50,555 bases of DNA from Promethearchaeota archaeon (GTDB lineage: Archaea; Asgardarchaeota; Lokiarchaeia; Sigyniarchaeales; SOKP01): contig SHMW01000023.1 in the NCBI GenBank assembly GCA_008080735.1, forward strand, positions 1 through 50,555, written 5' to 3'. A program made the position numbers and the translations under genes. Position 1 is the stretch's first letter, and each line of letters begins with the position of its first letter. Below the pieces are notes generated by a model, which ran no database searches, was not told the DNA's origin, and worked only from the letters and a program-made list of their open reading frames with translations. Shown here piece by piece: positions 34,609 through 43,048 of this stretch.

Positions 34609-37461
34609 ATGAAAGAAGTAGATTTAGAAGTCGAGGATATTTTCGGAAGTAATCAGAATTTCACCTTTCTAATTGGAGCGGGATGTTCCGTGGATTCCCC
34701 TTCCTGCCAACCGGCGGGCAAGGTTATGATCGATGCTATGCTCGATTTCGCTTGTATGGGAACTGAAGCAGAAAAAATTAAATCTCTGGATAATCTTCGA
34801 TTTGAAGCCTTAGTGGAAATTTTACGAGATAATCTTGATGAGGATTTGAAGATAATCGACTTTTATGGGATATGCGACAGCCCAAATACTCAACATTTTT
34901 TCTTGGCGGATATGATCAATAGGGGTCATTTCGTTATGACCACCAATTTTGATTATCTAATCGAACACGCATTAATTCAAATAGGTATACCGAAAGAGGA
35001 GCTAAAGATCATAATAACTAAAAAGCAGTTTGAAGAATATAGTGATCCAGAGAATTTATTTCAAAGAGGAATCAAAACCTTGTATAAAATCCATGGGAGT
35101 AAAAAAGATATTATAGAAAATATTGACACAGGAGATACATTGGTCGCAACTATAGAAGCTTTCGGTTCTAATAAGGAGGGATTAAATGTATTTCAAGTGG
35201 AGCCATTTAAGAAGGAATTGTTTGAAAATATCACAAAAAATCGATCCATTGTGGTGATGGGATACTCTGGAAGCGATGATTTTGATGTAGTACCCACCTT
35301 AAAGGCTTTACAACACTTTAGAGATCTCATCTGGATTAATTATGTCAGTGACAAAGACCATTTTGCAGTTTTCGAAGTTGAAGAGGAAGATGCGATGAAT
35401 AGAGAGGATTATGGTAAAATCAATCAAATCTTAGTAGATATTAAGCGAATGGGATTCACAGAGCATGTATATAGGGTGGATGTAAATACATCTCAACTCA
35501 TAACACGCCTTATGAAGCTTAGTCCCCCGATAAATGAATTAGATTTTTCCATGAATCCTTTAGAATGGCTAAGAGAACATATCGAACCTCCCGGAAAGTT
35601 TCTTGAATATTATATCCCTCATAAAATCTTTTTGGAATTAGGAATGTTCGACGATGCGATGAGGTGTGCCGAAGAAATGCTCAAGATTACCGAAGATTTA
35701 GACGATCAAGAAAATAAAGCGACAACTCTGAGCAATATTGGTACAATTCACTTCAACAGAAGTAATTTTGAACAAGCCGAAGATTATTTTACGCGAGCTT
35801 TGAAAATAGACGAAGAATTGGGTATCGCCTATAAGAATCCCGCAACATATGCGAGCTTGGGAAAATTAAAAGCTGATACCGGGCGATATGAAGAGGCATT
35901 AGACTATTATCAACACGCGTTAAAGCTCACGGAAAATCTGGATGCTGATAATAGTCGAGCGATTTATCTTAATCACATTGGGAATATCCTTCAGAATCTC
36001 GGAAAATATGAAGAGGCGTCCAGCCATTATAATAGAGCATTAAGATTAAATGACAAAACAGGGGATTTATCGGGAAAATCGATCACTCTCAACAATATAG
36101 GAAGCCTTTATTATGATAAAGGAGATATCCCTAATGCTTTAGATAATTATTTAAAGTCCTTGGATATAGATACTCAGTTGGGAAACTATGTTGGAGAGGC
36201 GTCGCTCTATAATAATATTGGATTAATCTATTATGACCAAGGAGATATTTCTGAAGCTGTGAATTGGTTCAATAAAGCATTAGAATTGAATGAAAAAGTT
36301 GGAAATAAAAATACGCAATCCATTACCTATGGGAATTTAGGATTGGCCTACCAGCATCTAAAGAAATTTGATGATGCCTACAAATATATGGTACAATCAT
36401 TAGCAATTAAGAAGGAACTAAACCTCGACGCGGAAAAAGGAACTATTCTGACTAATATCGGAAATCTCTATTTCGAACAAGAGAATTATGATGAAGCGTC
36501 TAGTTGGTATGAAAAAGCACTTAGTTTAAATGAGGAATTAGGGAATCTCCCCTCTAAGGCAATCACATTGAACAATATAGGAACAGTCAAAGAGCGAAAA
36601 GGGAATTATATAGAAGCTGTGAAATATTATGAACAATCCAAATCCATTTTTAAACAGCTTGGCAACAAATTATCCATCTTGACGATAACCAATAATATCG
36701 GCAACAGCTTCAGAAAACGTGGTGAATATAAAGTAGCTCTCGAATATTTTAACGATTCCTTGAAAATCGCTGATGAACTAAATAATCGTCCAGAAATGGC
36801 GAATACATATAATGCAATTGGGGAATTATATTCTGAACAGGGTGAATATGCAAATGCGTTGGAGATTTATCAAAAAGCATTATCCATATTCCAAGAATTT
36901 AATAATATCGCTGATGAGGCACTCTGTCGTAATTCGATTGGATTATTGAACAATGCGCTGGGAAAGTCCGATATAGCGATTGAACATTGGCAAAGTGCGC
37001 TGAAAATCAGTGAAGATTTGGAAAATAAAGAATGGCAGATTATCTTACTCAATAGTTTATCCCAGACTTGTGAAAAAATTCAAGAATTTCATAAAGCATT
37101 GGAGTTTTATACAAAACTAGCGACTATTTACGAAGTGATTGAGGATTTTGAACAATTATCTACTCATTTCGGTAATATCGCAAATATGTCAAATAAAGTA
37201 GGTCAGATTGAGGTGGCAATTGAATATTATCAGAATGCGATTAAGATTGCTGAAAAATTAGAAGATGACGTGCGGCTGGTTAAACGCGCCAAATATTCAA
37301 ATCGAATTGGGATTATTCAATTCAAAAAAGGGCAATATGAAGAGGCGCTCGCGATTTTTGAGGACTCACTAAAAAATATTCAAAGGGCGAATCTCGAAGA
37401 TACTCCTTTAGCAGAGTCGATTCGGAAAAACATAAACGCAGCTACCAAAAAATTAAGCTAA
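34609..37461 (+). CDS. SIR2-like domain protein with a long TPR array
   Basis: 950 residues. The N-terminal about 300 residues form a SIR2_2-type NAD-binding domain: GAGCS (23-27), TTNFD (Asn113, Asp115), KIHGS with His162 (catalytic His position), and GYSGSDD (218-224). About fifteen TPR repeats of roughly 40 residues follow from about 335 to 945 (core ..LNNIG.LYY..G....A...Y..AL.I). SIR2-TPR architectures occur in immune NADases, but also in other signalling proteins. No partner gene is adjacent. It stands alone, divergent from the lipid operon, with its ATG after a TATA-rich region. Deacylase activity is less likely, since a zinc ribbon between the Rossmann halves is absent. Confidence 0.85.
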   Translation: MKEVDLEVEDIFGSNQNFTFLIGAGCSVDSPSCQPAGKVMIDAMLDFACMGTEAEKIKSLDNLRFEALVEILRDNLDEDLKIIDFYGICDSPNTQHFFLADMINRGHFVMTTNFDYLIEHALIQIGIPKEELKIIITKKQFEEYSDPENLFQRGIKTLYKIHGSKKDIIENIDTGDTLVATIEAFGSNKEGLNVFQVEPFKKELFENITKNRSIVVMGYSGSDDFDVVPTLKALQHFRDLIWINYVSDKDHFAVFEVEEEDAMNREDYGKINQILVDIKRMGFTEHVYRVDVNTSQLITRLMKLSPPINELDFSMNPLEWLREHIEPPGKFLEYYIPHKIFLELGMFDDAMRCAEEMLKITEDLDDQENKATTLSNIGTIHFNRSNFEQAEDYFTRALKIDEELGIAYKNPATYASLGKLKADTGRYEEALDYYQHALKLTENLDADNSRAIYLNHIGNILQNLGKYEEASSHYNRALRLNDKTGDLSGKSITLNNIGSLYYDKGDIPNALDNYLKSLDIDTQLGNYVGEASLYNNIGLIYYDQGDISEAVNWFNKALELNEKVGNKNTQSITYGNLGLAYQHLKKFDDAYKYMVQSLAIKKELNLDAEKGTILTNIGNLYFEQENYDEASSWYEKALSLNEELGNLPSKAITLNNIGTVKERKGNYIEAVKYYEQSKSIFKQLGNKLSILTITNNIGNSFRKRGEYKVALEYFNDSLKIADELNNRPEMANTYNAIGELYSEQGEYANALEIYQKALSIFQEFNNIADEALCRNSIGLLNNALGKSDIAIEHWQSALKISEDLENKEWQIILLNSLSQTCEKIQEFHKALEFYTKLATIYEVIEDFEQLSTHFGNIANMSNKVGQIEVAIEYYQNAIKIAEKLEDDVRLVKRAKYSNRIGIIQFKKGQYEEALAIFEDSLKNIQRANLEDTPLAESIRKNINAATKKLS

Positions 37462-37496
37462 GAATCAATTATAAAAGAAGAAAAGACAGAAAAGAA

Positions 37497-37511
37497 AGTC
37501 GAAATTCGACT
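37497..37511. terminator. Small palindrome after the SIR2-TPR gene
   Basis: AGTCGAAATTCGACT has 7-base arms (AGTCGAA/TTCGACT) around one A, 35 bp after the stop. A T-rich run follows about 40 bp later, not directly. It may be a weak terminator hairpin between convergent genes. Confidence 0.3.
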
Positions 37512-37600
37512 CTCCCAATCCTCCGCAAGGATATAAATTTCTTTTTATATTTCTGAGTTTATATTATTGTTATCTCGCTTGTTTAGATTTTTTTATAGGC

Positions 37601-38356
37601 CTAGATGAGAGTGGGAACAATTGCCAATAACCAAATTATTAATGTGGTGGAGATAGGGACGGTAAGATCGTCATATGTACTTGGGCTGATAAGTTCGATA
37701 AATGTTCCCAAGAGACTGGTTATTAATGAATAAAGGACCACCAAATCTAATCCAAGCGTAAACTGAGAATCACATGGTAAATAACCAAATATGAAAAATG
37801 TCCCAAAACTCAGGATAAAGGCTGATAGGAAAAACACTGCTGAGCCTTCTACACTTCGTACTGTGCCCGTATATTTGATGTTTATTCTATGTTTGCCGTA
37901 TTTCTTTCCAAAAAGCGATGCGAGCGTGTCGGAGATGATCATAATTAAAATGCCGGCGATGGGAAAATAAAATCGCGATGGATCAACGATGGCAAATAAA
38001 GTTACCAAAAATGTTATCGACAGGCAATAGTGGAAGGGGCCTTCGAGAAATCCGACTTTTTCTTCAGCTTCTTCTCCAATGGTATCATAGAGTTCTTTTA
38101 GTTTCCTGACTTTGCTGTCTCTTCCGCTGAATAAAGTAACTATCGTCAGCGAACCCGCGATAATCACGGCATACCAAGGCCACGAGAAATAGGGTGTGGA
38201 TAGTACAGAGAGTCCCGCAAATAAATGAACAAACTTTCTGGCTTGGAATTTGCTAATGATATCTTTTTTCTTTAGTTGTACCGGTAGCATGATTGTTGCG
38301 CCTACGTACAAATAGGCACCAACTAATAACAATAAATCGAATAATATTAATTCCAT
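37601..38356 (-). CDS. Phytol/dolichol kinase-like polyprenol kinase (membrane)
   Basis: 251 residues, about seven transmembrane helices. Family marks: QARKFVHLFAG (RKxxH), IISDTLASLFGKKYGKHRI, GTVRSVEGSAVFFLSAF and STYDDLTVPISTTL. These match the CTP-dependent polyprenol/phytol kinase group (SEC59/VTE5). It could phosphorylate geranylgeraniol or dolichol, feeding lipid or glycan carrier synthesis; the nearby ether-lipid genes agree but do not prove it. CarS, the archaeal lipid cytidylyltransferase, belongs to a related membrane family, but its motifs are not seen. Confidence 0.75.
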   Translation of the reverse strand: MELILFDLLLLVGAYLYVGATIMLPVQLKKKDIISKFQARKFVHLFAGLSVLSTPYFSWPWYAVIIAGSLTIVTLFSGRDSKVRKLKELYDTIGEEAEEKVGFLEGPFHYCLSITFLVTLFAIVDPSRFYFPIAGILIMIISDTLASLFGKKYGKHRINIKYTGTVRSVEGSAVFFLSAFILSFGTFFIFGYLPCDSQFTLGLDLVVLYSLITSLLGTFIELISPSTYDDLTVPISTTLIIWLLAIVPTLI

Positions 38357-38940
38357 AGTTAGTATTTATTAAAATAAATAAAAAGTTCAATCCGATAGAT
38401 GAAAGTATTAATAGTTAAAATTGGGAAAGATTGGTCATTAGATAAATACACAAATAAGATTGGGAATAGTATGAAAGAACTTCAGTTTCTGGTCTGAGGG
38501 CCCTTGAGATCCTGGAGATTCTGGTTTGAGATCGATTCTCCCATAACATCTAATTAAAACTCAAAGCTATTTATAGGATTCATTCAAACATTTTTACCTG
38601 CTTTTTCAGGAGGGGCATCAGGGGGAGAGAGAAGATAAAAAAATAGAATACTATTCTAGTAAGTAAGCTATAGACTCAATCACCATGATCTCAATCGTAA
38701 GTTAAAGATTTCTTTTAATTTTGAGTCTGTAGAATAAATTATATCTGTTTCATACTTTTTGCATGTCGTTGCAATAATTTCATCATGCAATTCATGATGC
38801 GACGATCCCTACACTCAAGTGAGAGTTAATTTTTCTATTCAAATTCAATAGAGAAACACGGTTCAAAATCATAAATTTTAATAAAGTATTCTCCATTTTT
38901 AACATACGACTAATAATAAGCTAAATAAATCGATAAAAAA
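38357..38940. other. Intergenic region with a PIN remnant
   Basis: 584 bp with no intact gene. 38450-38640 contains a few GC-richer patches without a convincing frame. 38680-38808 holds a decayed PIN-domain tail, listed separately. The last 100 bp before 38941 are AT-rich and probably hold the promoter of the oxidoreductase gene. Confidence 0.5.
38680..38808 (-). pseudogene. Remnant of a PIN-domain (VapC-like) toxin C-terminus
   Basis: A minus-strand frame closed upstream by a TAG reads HHELHDEIIATTCKKYETD, then IIYSTDSKLKEIFNLRL. This is the shape of the end of a PIN nuclease (Asp in DEIIATxC, then a Thr/Ser-Asp acidic site, TDSKL). The first two thirds of the domain and any start codon are missing, so it is a relic. 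A 7-bp-arm palindrome, CATCATG/CATGATG, falls inside it but is coding-derived. Confidence 0.4.
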
Positions 38941-40203
38941 ATGTTGCGAGTTGGGATAATTGGTGCGGGCGTCATCTCGAAGCTGAATGCTTTGGGATAC
39001 ATTTATTCGAAAGATGCAGAAATCGTTGCCGTGGCGGACAAAGATAGGGATAACGCCATTGGAAAATTAGAACGTTGGGGGATTCGCACGGCAAAAATCT
39101 ATGAAGATTATAAAGAGATGGTGGAAAAAGAGGATTTGGATATAGTAGAAATCTTGACACCCCATCATCTTCACGCACCGATGACCGAATATTGCGCGAA
39201 AGCGGGAGTCCCCGCAATCTCCGTCCAGAAACCGATGGCTCATTCTATTACCGACTGTCAGAAAATGATTGATGCGTGTAAAGAACACGATGTAAAACTA
39301 AAGGTATTTGAGAACTTTATTTTTGCCCCCCATATACTGAAAGCAAAGGAGCTATTAGATGAGGGAATAATTGGAGAAAGGACTAATTTTAGAATTAATA
39401 CAGTGCTTACTGGCGGGCCCCATATGCCTTATAGCTTAATTGAATCATATTTGTGGAGAGTTCAAGTGGATAAATGTGGAGGTGGCCCTCTAGTGTATGA
39501 TGATGGAATCCATAAATTTTCTCTGGCCTTATGGTTGATGAACCAAGAGCGTGTGGAAAAAGTTTATGCTTGGATTGACTATTTTTCGGGAATTATGGAT
39601 GGGCCGAGCAATATCTTTTGGAAATATCCCACAGAAGAGGATAAGCTTCCTAAATATGGCTCCATGGAATTCAGTTTAGCACCGAACATGTATTTCCCAA
39701 GTAATTACTACGCATGCGAAGAATTTATTGAGATTTCCGGAACAAAAGGAATGATGTGGATCAATCAATGTACATCGGGTGGGAACTTCTTATCGAAAGC
39801 ATCAGAATATCCTCCCATTATAGTATATACTGATGGAGAAGTTAAAAATTACGGGGAGGATTTAGCCATGGATTGGCGATATTCTTTCATCAATTCCACG
39901 GAGGATTTTATTGGTGCGGTTAAAAACGACGAGGATCCTGTTTATACCGGGGAAGGGGGGATGGGTCTTTCGATATTCGCGAAAATGCCTTACATTTCGA
40001 ACCAAGAGCAAAGGGAGGTCTATTGGGACGAGATCACGCCATTTGCAGAGGCAAATAACTCGTGTTTAGTGGAGAAATTCTTTACCAAACGTAAATCTAT
40101 TTTTCAGATGCTCAAATATAATTGGCGCGTGAGAAAAGATATGAAAAAGGGAAAAAAGCAAGGTTTAAAACATACTGAGTTTAAATATACGTATCAAAAA
40201 TAA
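38941..40203 (+). CDS. Gfo/Idh/MocA family oxidoreductase (paralogue A)
   Basis: 420 residues. An N-terminal Rossmann domain (VGIIGAGVISK, VAVADKDR, IVEILTPHHLHAPM) precedes the catalytic strand SVQKPMAH, with Lys97 as in the usual EKP motif but Gln in place of Glu. The C-terminal alpha/beta domain carries DDGIHKFSLALWL, which holds the conserved His. The enzyme is expected to oxidise or reduce a sugar or similar hydroxyl compound with NAD(P). The substrate is unknown. The C-terminal basic tail (RVRKDMKKGKKQGLK) is unusual. It is convergent with a second family member at 40258. Confidence 0.88.
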   Translation: MLRVGIIGAGVISKLNALGYIYSKDAEIVAVADKDRDNAIGKLERWGIRTAKIYEDYKEMVEKEDLDIVEILTPHHLHAPMTEYCAKAGVPAISVQKPMAHSITDCQKMIDACKEHDVKLKVFENFIFAPHILKAKELLDEGIIGERTNFRINTVLTGGPHMPYSLIESYLWRVQVDKCGGGPLVYDDGIHKFSLALWLMNQERVEKVYAWIDYFSGIMDGPSNIFWKYPTEEDKLPKYGSMEFSLAPNMYFPSNYYACEEFIEISGTKGMMWINQCTSGGNFLSKASEYPPIIVYTDGEVKNYGEDLAMDWRYSFINSTEDFIGAVKNDEDPVYTGEGGMGLSIFAKMPYISNQEQREVYWDEITPFAEANNSCLVEKFFTKRKSIFQMLKYNWRVRKDMKKGKKQGLKHTEFKYTYQK

Positions 40204-40257
40204 AGAATATACTCCAATGCTCCAGATTAATTACAATAGTTATAAATAGATTTCAAA

Positions 40258-41364
40258 TTACATATCTTTTATTCGTACTTCATGACCTTTAGAAGCAGAT
40301 TCAACCGCAGCCAAATTATATTTTAAAATCTCGCGAGCTTGGTGACCGCTCAATATCGGTTCCGCATTCCCCCGGGCAGCGTTGATAAAATGCTTTGTCG
40401 CATTCATGAAACTGAATTTCCAATCTTTTTTGAAATTAGTAAAAGGTTCGACTTTTCCATCTCTCACCACGATAATTGGAGCAAAAGCGTCAGCATTGGA
40501 CATTGGATTGCCAATAGATGTCCCTTGATTAATCTTCATCAAGCCTCGTGTGCCCACGATCTCAATAAACTCATCAGTTGAATAATATTCAGAGGGAATT
40601 TTCATTTCTGGTAAATAAGTAAATTCCATATTTCCATATTGCGGAACTACATGGTTTTCCAATTGTTGAAATTTAAACATTACATACGCGGGCACATCTA
40701 AGCCATGAAAGGTATCGTGCCACGCGAATATCTTCTCAATTTTTTCTTGAAAGAATAATCTGGTTAATGCAAAAGCGTGCCATGCATTGTCAAATAAAAT
40801 AGGAGAGCCTCTCTCTGAGTCACCCCCGACTTTTTGAGGCTCACTTCGCCAATCATTTGATTTACCCTCCTGTTCCCATCCCCCTTTTCCTGCGATGACA
40901 GTCTTAATACGGATTGATGTTGGTTCTCCGATATAATCATTGGCAATAAGTTCGTGCGCTTTTCGGATATGATCATCAAAATAAAAATTTTCATATATCG
41001 ATAAGAGAACGCCATTTTCCTCGCAAGTTTGAATCATCTTATCTGCCTGTTCTATGCTTAAGGCGATGGGTTTCTGGACGGATATTGCTTCCACACCCGA
41101 ATTCGCAGCTGATATGCAGACCTCTGAATGGAGGAAGTTGGGAATAAGAATCTCCACTAAATCTAAATCCTCATTCTGAAACATCTCGGTGTAATCGGAA
41201 TAAAAGTTAATATCCTCTCCGAGATTGAATTTTTCCGCCTTCTTCTTTGCTTTTTCAACATTCCGGTTGCATAACGCAGTAATTTTGATATCATTCTCAT
41301 CTAGATATCCAAGAATACTAAGATCGAATATTCTTCCCGTTCCGACAAAGCCAAGGCTCATCAT
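40258..41364 (-). CDS. Gfo/Idh/MocA family oxidoreductase (paralogue B)
   Basis: 368 residues. Rossmann start LGFVGTGRIFD, then ITALCNRNVEKAKKKA, LVEILIPNFLHSEV and SVQKPIALSI with the conserved Lys. The catalytic-domain His is in LFDNAWHAFALTRLFFQ. It resembles paralogue A throughout, including VQKP, NFYFDDHIRKAHELI versus NFIFAPHILKAKELL, and the motif FIEIVGTRGLMKINQGTS. The two genes face each other across 54 bp, which suggests duplication and divergence or two steps on one substrate. The substrate is unknown. Confidence 0.88.
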   Translation of the reverse strand: MMSLGFVGTGRIFDLSILGYLDENDIKITALCNRNVEKAKKKAEKFNLGEDINFYSDYTEMFQNEDLDLVEILIPNFLHSEVCISAANSGVEAISVQKPIALSIEQADKMIQTCEENGVLLSIYENFYFDDHIRKAHELIANDYIGEPTSIRIKTVIAGKGGWEQEGKSNDWRSEPQKVGGDSERGSPILFDNAWHAFALTRLFFQEKIEKIFAWHDTFHGLDVPAYVMFKFQQLENHVVPQYGNMEFTYLPEMKIPSEYYSTDEFIEIVGTRGLMKINQGTSIGNPMSNADAFAPIIVVRDGKVEPFTNFKKDWKFSFMNATKHFINAARGNAEPILSGHQAREILKYNLAAVESASKGHEVRIKDM

Positions 41365-41454
41365 TTCAAATAATAAAAGAATCGATTCTATTTATATTAG
41401 AGGATAACCTCAAGGATTGCTTATTGGTTATGCTATTGAATATTGTGAATAATG

Positions 41455-41646
41455 TTATGTTTCACTAAGAAAGGTTTCCATTTCTTTAATATAGTCATTC
41501 TTTGCTTCATAATTTATCATGTGTCCTATTTTCGGAGAAAATACAACTAATTTTGATATAGGAATTTTCTGATGCATTTTTTCAGATTCACTGGGGAGAA
41601 TGAATACGTCCTTATCTCCAGTGAGAATTAATATTGGGATTTCCAT
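41455..41646 (-). pseudogene. C-terminal fragment of an alpha/beta hydrolase
   Basis: 63 residues reading IPILILTGDKDVFILPSESEKMHQKIP, SKLVVFSPKIGHMINYEA and METFLSET. This is the end of an alpha/beta hydrolase: the acid Asp in GDKD and the catalytic His in GHM. The nucleophile Ser/GxSxG part is missing and a stop lies just before the first ATG, so it is a truncated relic and not a small enzyme. Confidence 0.7.
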
Positions 41647-41660
41647 TATAACTATTTACA

Positions 41661-41984
41661 ATGGAATTCATCGTCTTAATTTTTCTTTGGTACTTTCGGT
41701 TGAAACATAGATTAATAAAATTTTACAACTCCTTCGATTTTTTTCAAGATGATCTGGAAATAGAAATCATTAAAATGAGTGAAGATGAAATCATATTTAG
41801 ATTAGAAAATTCCAAATTTTTAGAACCATCGGGAAAATATCTCTACTTCTACTCTATCGCATGTGGCATAATAGAGGGAATTTATTTACAAAATTTAAAC
41901 TTAAAAGTGGATTGTTCTATTGAGAATGTTTCCAGTTCGGAGGGCAAAAATAGATACATAGATATTTCCCTAAAGGCATTATGA
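41661..41984 (+). pseudogene. V4R-like domain fragment
   Basis: 107 residues. From about 30 on, LEIEIIKMSEDEIIFRLENSKF and YFYSIACGIIEGIYLQNLNLKVDCSIENVSSSEGKNRYIDISLK resemble the second half of a V4R (4-vinyl-reductase-like) domain, which binds small molecules. The first 30 residues (MEFIVLIFLWYFRLKHR) look non-coding or out of place. It is probably a truncated gene lying back to back with the hydrolase relic; a short functional protein cannot be ruled out. Confidence 0.45.
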
Positions 41985-42036
41985 ATTTTCTCTTTTACAG
42001 CAACTTTAAAAAAAATTTGGTATTCCATCTTTGATT

Positions 42037-42936
42037 TTAATTAAAATCTAAAGCTTCGAAAGTCCATACACTTAAAAACTTATCACGTAATTCATCAGCA
42101 AGTTTTGGATCTACAACATTCATGCATGTAAATATCTGATAGGGTTTTAAAGGATTTTTCAATTTGAAGAGTATACGTTTTTTATCAATAATATCAAAAT
42201 TGAATGACATAAAATGATAAGTATATTTCATATTGAAATTAGGTAATTCCACTGAAAGACCATAAAGGTGATCTTGAAGAGATCTTAGTTCTTGAAAGAC
42301 CGATTTGCACTTCGCTTTTTGTTCTTCGTTTAAAGGACGTTTATCATATTCAAAACTCCATAGATCTCTAACCTTCACACCTCGATCTACGGCTTCTTTC
42401 AAGGGAGTGTAAATTAATGACGCATGAGGGATTATTTTTAAGGTACTTTTATTGATAAATTCATTGAAGATAATCTCTTCCTTTGCTTCGTTTATGTATT
42501 TTGCATACAATGTTAAGATTGATTTCGTTCCAAATTTAGTTGACCAGAATATCTTGGATGGTTCCTTCCTTATTTGAATTTCTGATTTATAAAGATCATG
42601 CTCTATTTTTTTTGCCCTTTCATATAAAAAGCTCATTTTGCGTTTATTTTCTTTCTTATGAAAATTTATCAAATTCTCAAGAGCTTTGTTGAGATTAATA
42701 GCTGTAAATTTCTTTGGACGTGCTTCAATAATATCAATAAAGCCTTTTAGATTCAATTCTTCTAATACTTCATAAATTCTTCCACTTGGAACTCCAGAGT
42801 CCTGGGAAATCTCACGAGCTGTAGGAGGATTCGATTTTGAGGCAGTTAGAAGTGAAATGTAGACATTGATCTCATAATTCGAAAGGTTTGCTTCATTGAG
42901 AAATGTTTTCAAATCTTCAAGTAAATCATAGGACAT
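42037..42936 (-). CDS. TrmB-family transcription regulator
   Basis: 299 residues. Winged helix at about 15-85 (LSNYEINVYISLLTASKSNPPTAREISQDSGVPSGRIYEVLEELNLKGFI). A helical linker (ENLINFHKKENKRKMSFLYERAKKIEHDLYK) leads to a C-terminal effector domain of the TrmB/PLD-like type (SILTLYAKYINEAKEEIIFNEF). TrmB proteins usually bind a sugar or metabolite and act as repressors or activators. It is divergent from the Fe-S protein operon, and a perfect palindrome lies between them, so it probably controls that operon and itself. Confidence 0.85.
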   Translation of the reverse strand: MSYDLLEDLKTFLNEANLSNYEINVYISLLTASKSNPPTAREISQDSGVPSGRIYEVLEELNLKGFIDIIEARPKKFTAINLNKALENLINFHKKENKRKMSFLYERAKKIEHDLYKSEIQIRKEPSKIFWSTKFGTKSILTLYAKYINEAKEEIIFNEFINKSTLKIIPHASLIYTPLKEAVDRGVKVRDLWSFEYDKRPLNEEQKAKCKSVFQELRSLQDHLYGLSVELPNFNMKYTYHFMSFNFDIIDKKRILFKLKNPLKPYQIFTCMNVVDPKLADELRDKFLSVWTFEALDFN

Positions 42937-42994
42937 TATTAATAGAATATATTAGCCCACCTTAAAAATGGTAGCATTAAACTCATTTCAACTT

Positions 42995-43010
42995 GTAATC
43001 GATCGATTAC
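42995..43010. promoter_or_regulatory. Perfect 16-bp palindrome, candidate TrmB operator
   Basis: GTAATCGATCGATTAC equals its own reverse complement. It sits in the 112 bp between the TrmB gene (start 42936) and the Fe-S gene (start 43049). It is followed at once by GATTTAAAAG, a TATA-like sequence about 30 bp before ATG 43049. A protein bound here would cover the promoter of the operon. It also supports the downstream ATG as the true start. Confidence 0.65.
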
Positions 43011-43048
43011 GATTTAAAAGTTACTTTAATATTTTTATAATAAAAAAT

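Noticed and set aside
35700..37440. Possible DNA-level tandem repeat array
   Set aside because: The periodicity is protein-level TPR repeats of about 40 residues; the DNA copies are too diverged to be a satellite or CRISPR-like array.
38783..38801. Palindrome CATCATG-N5-CATGATG
   Set aside because: It falls within the PIN remnant (His-rich coding), arms are short and it is not near a start site, so an operator is not supported.
42968..43048. N-terminal extension of the Fe-S protein gene
   Set aside because: It covers the palindrome and TATA-like box, and its residues do not fit the family start; ATG 43049 is preferred.
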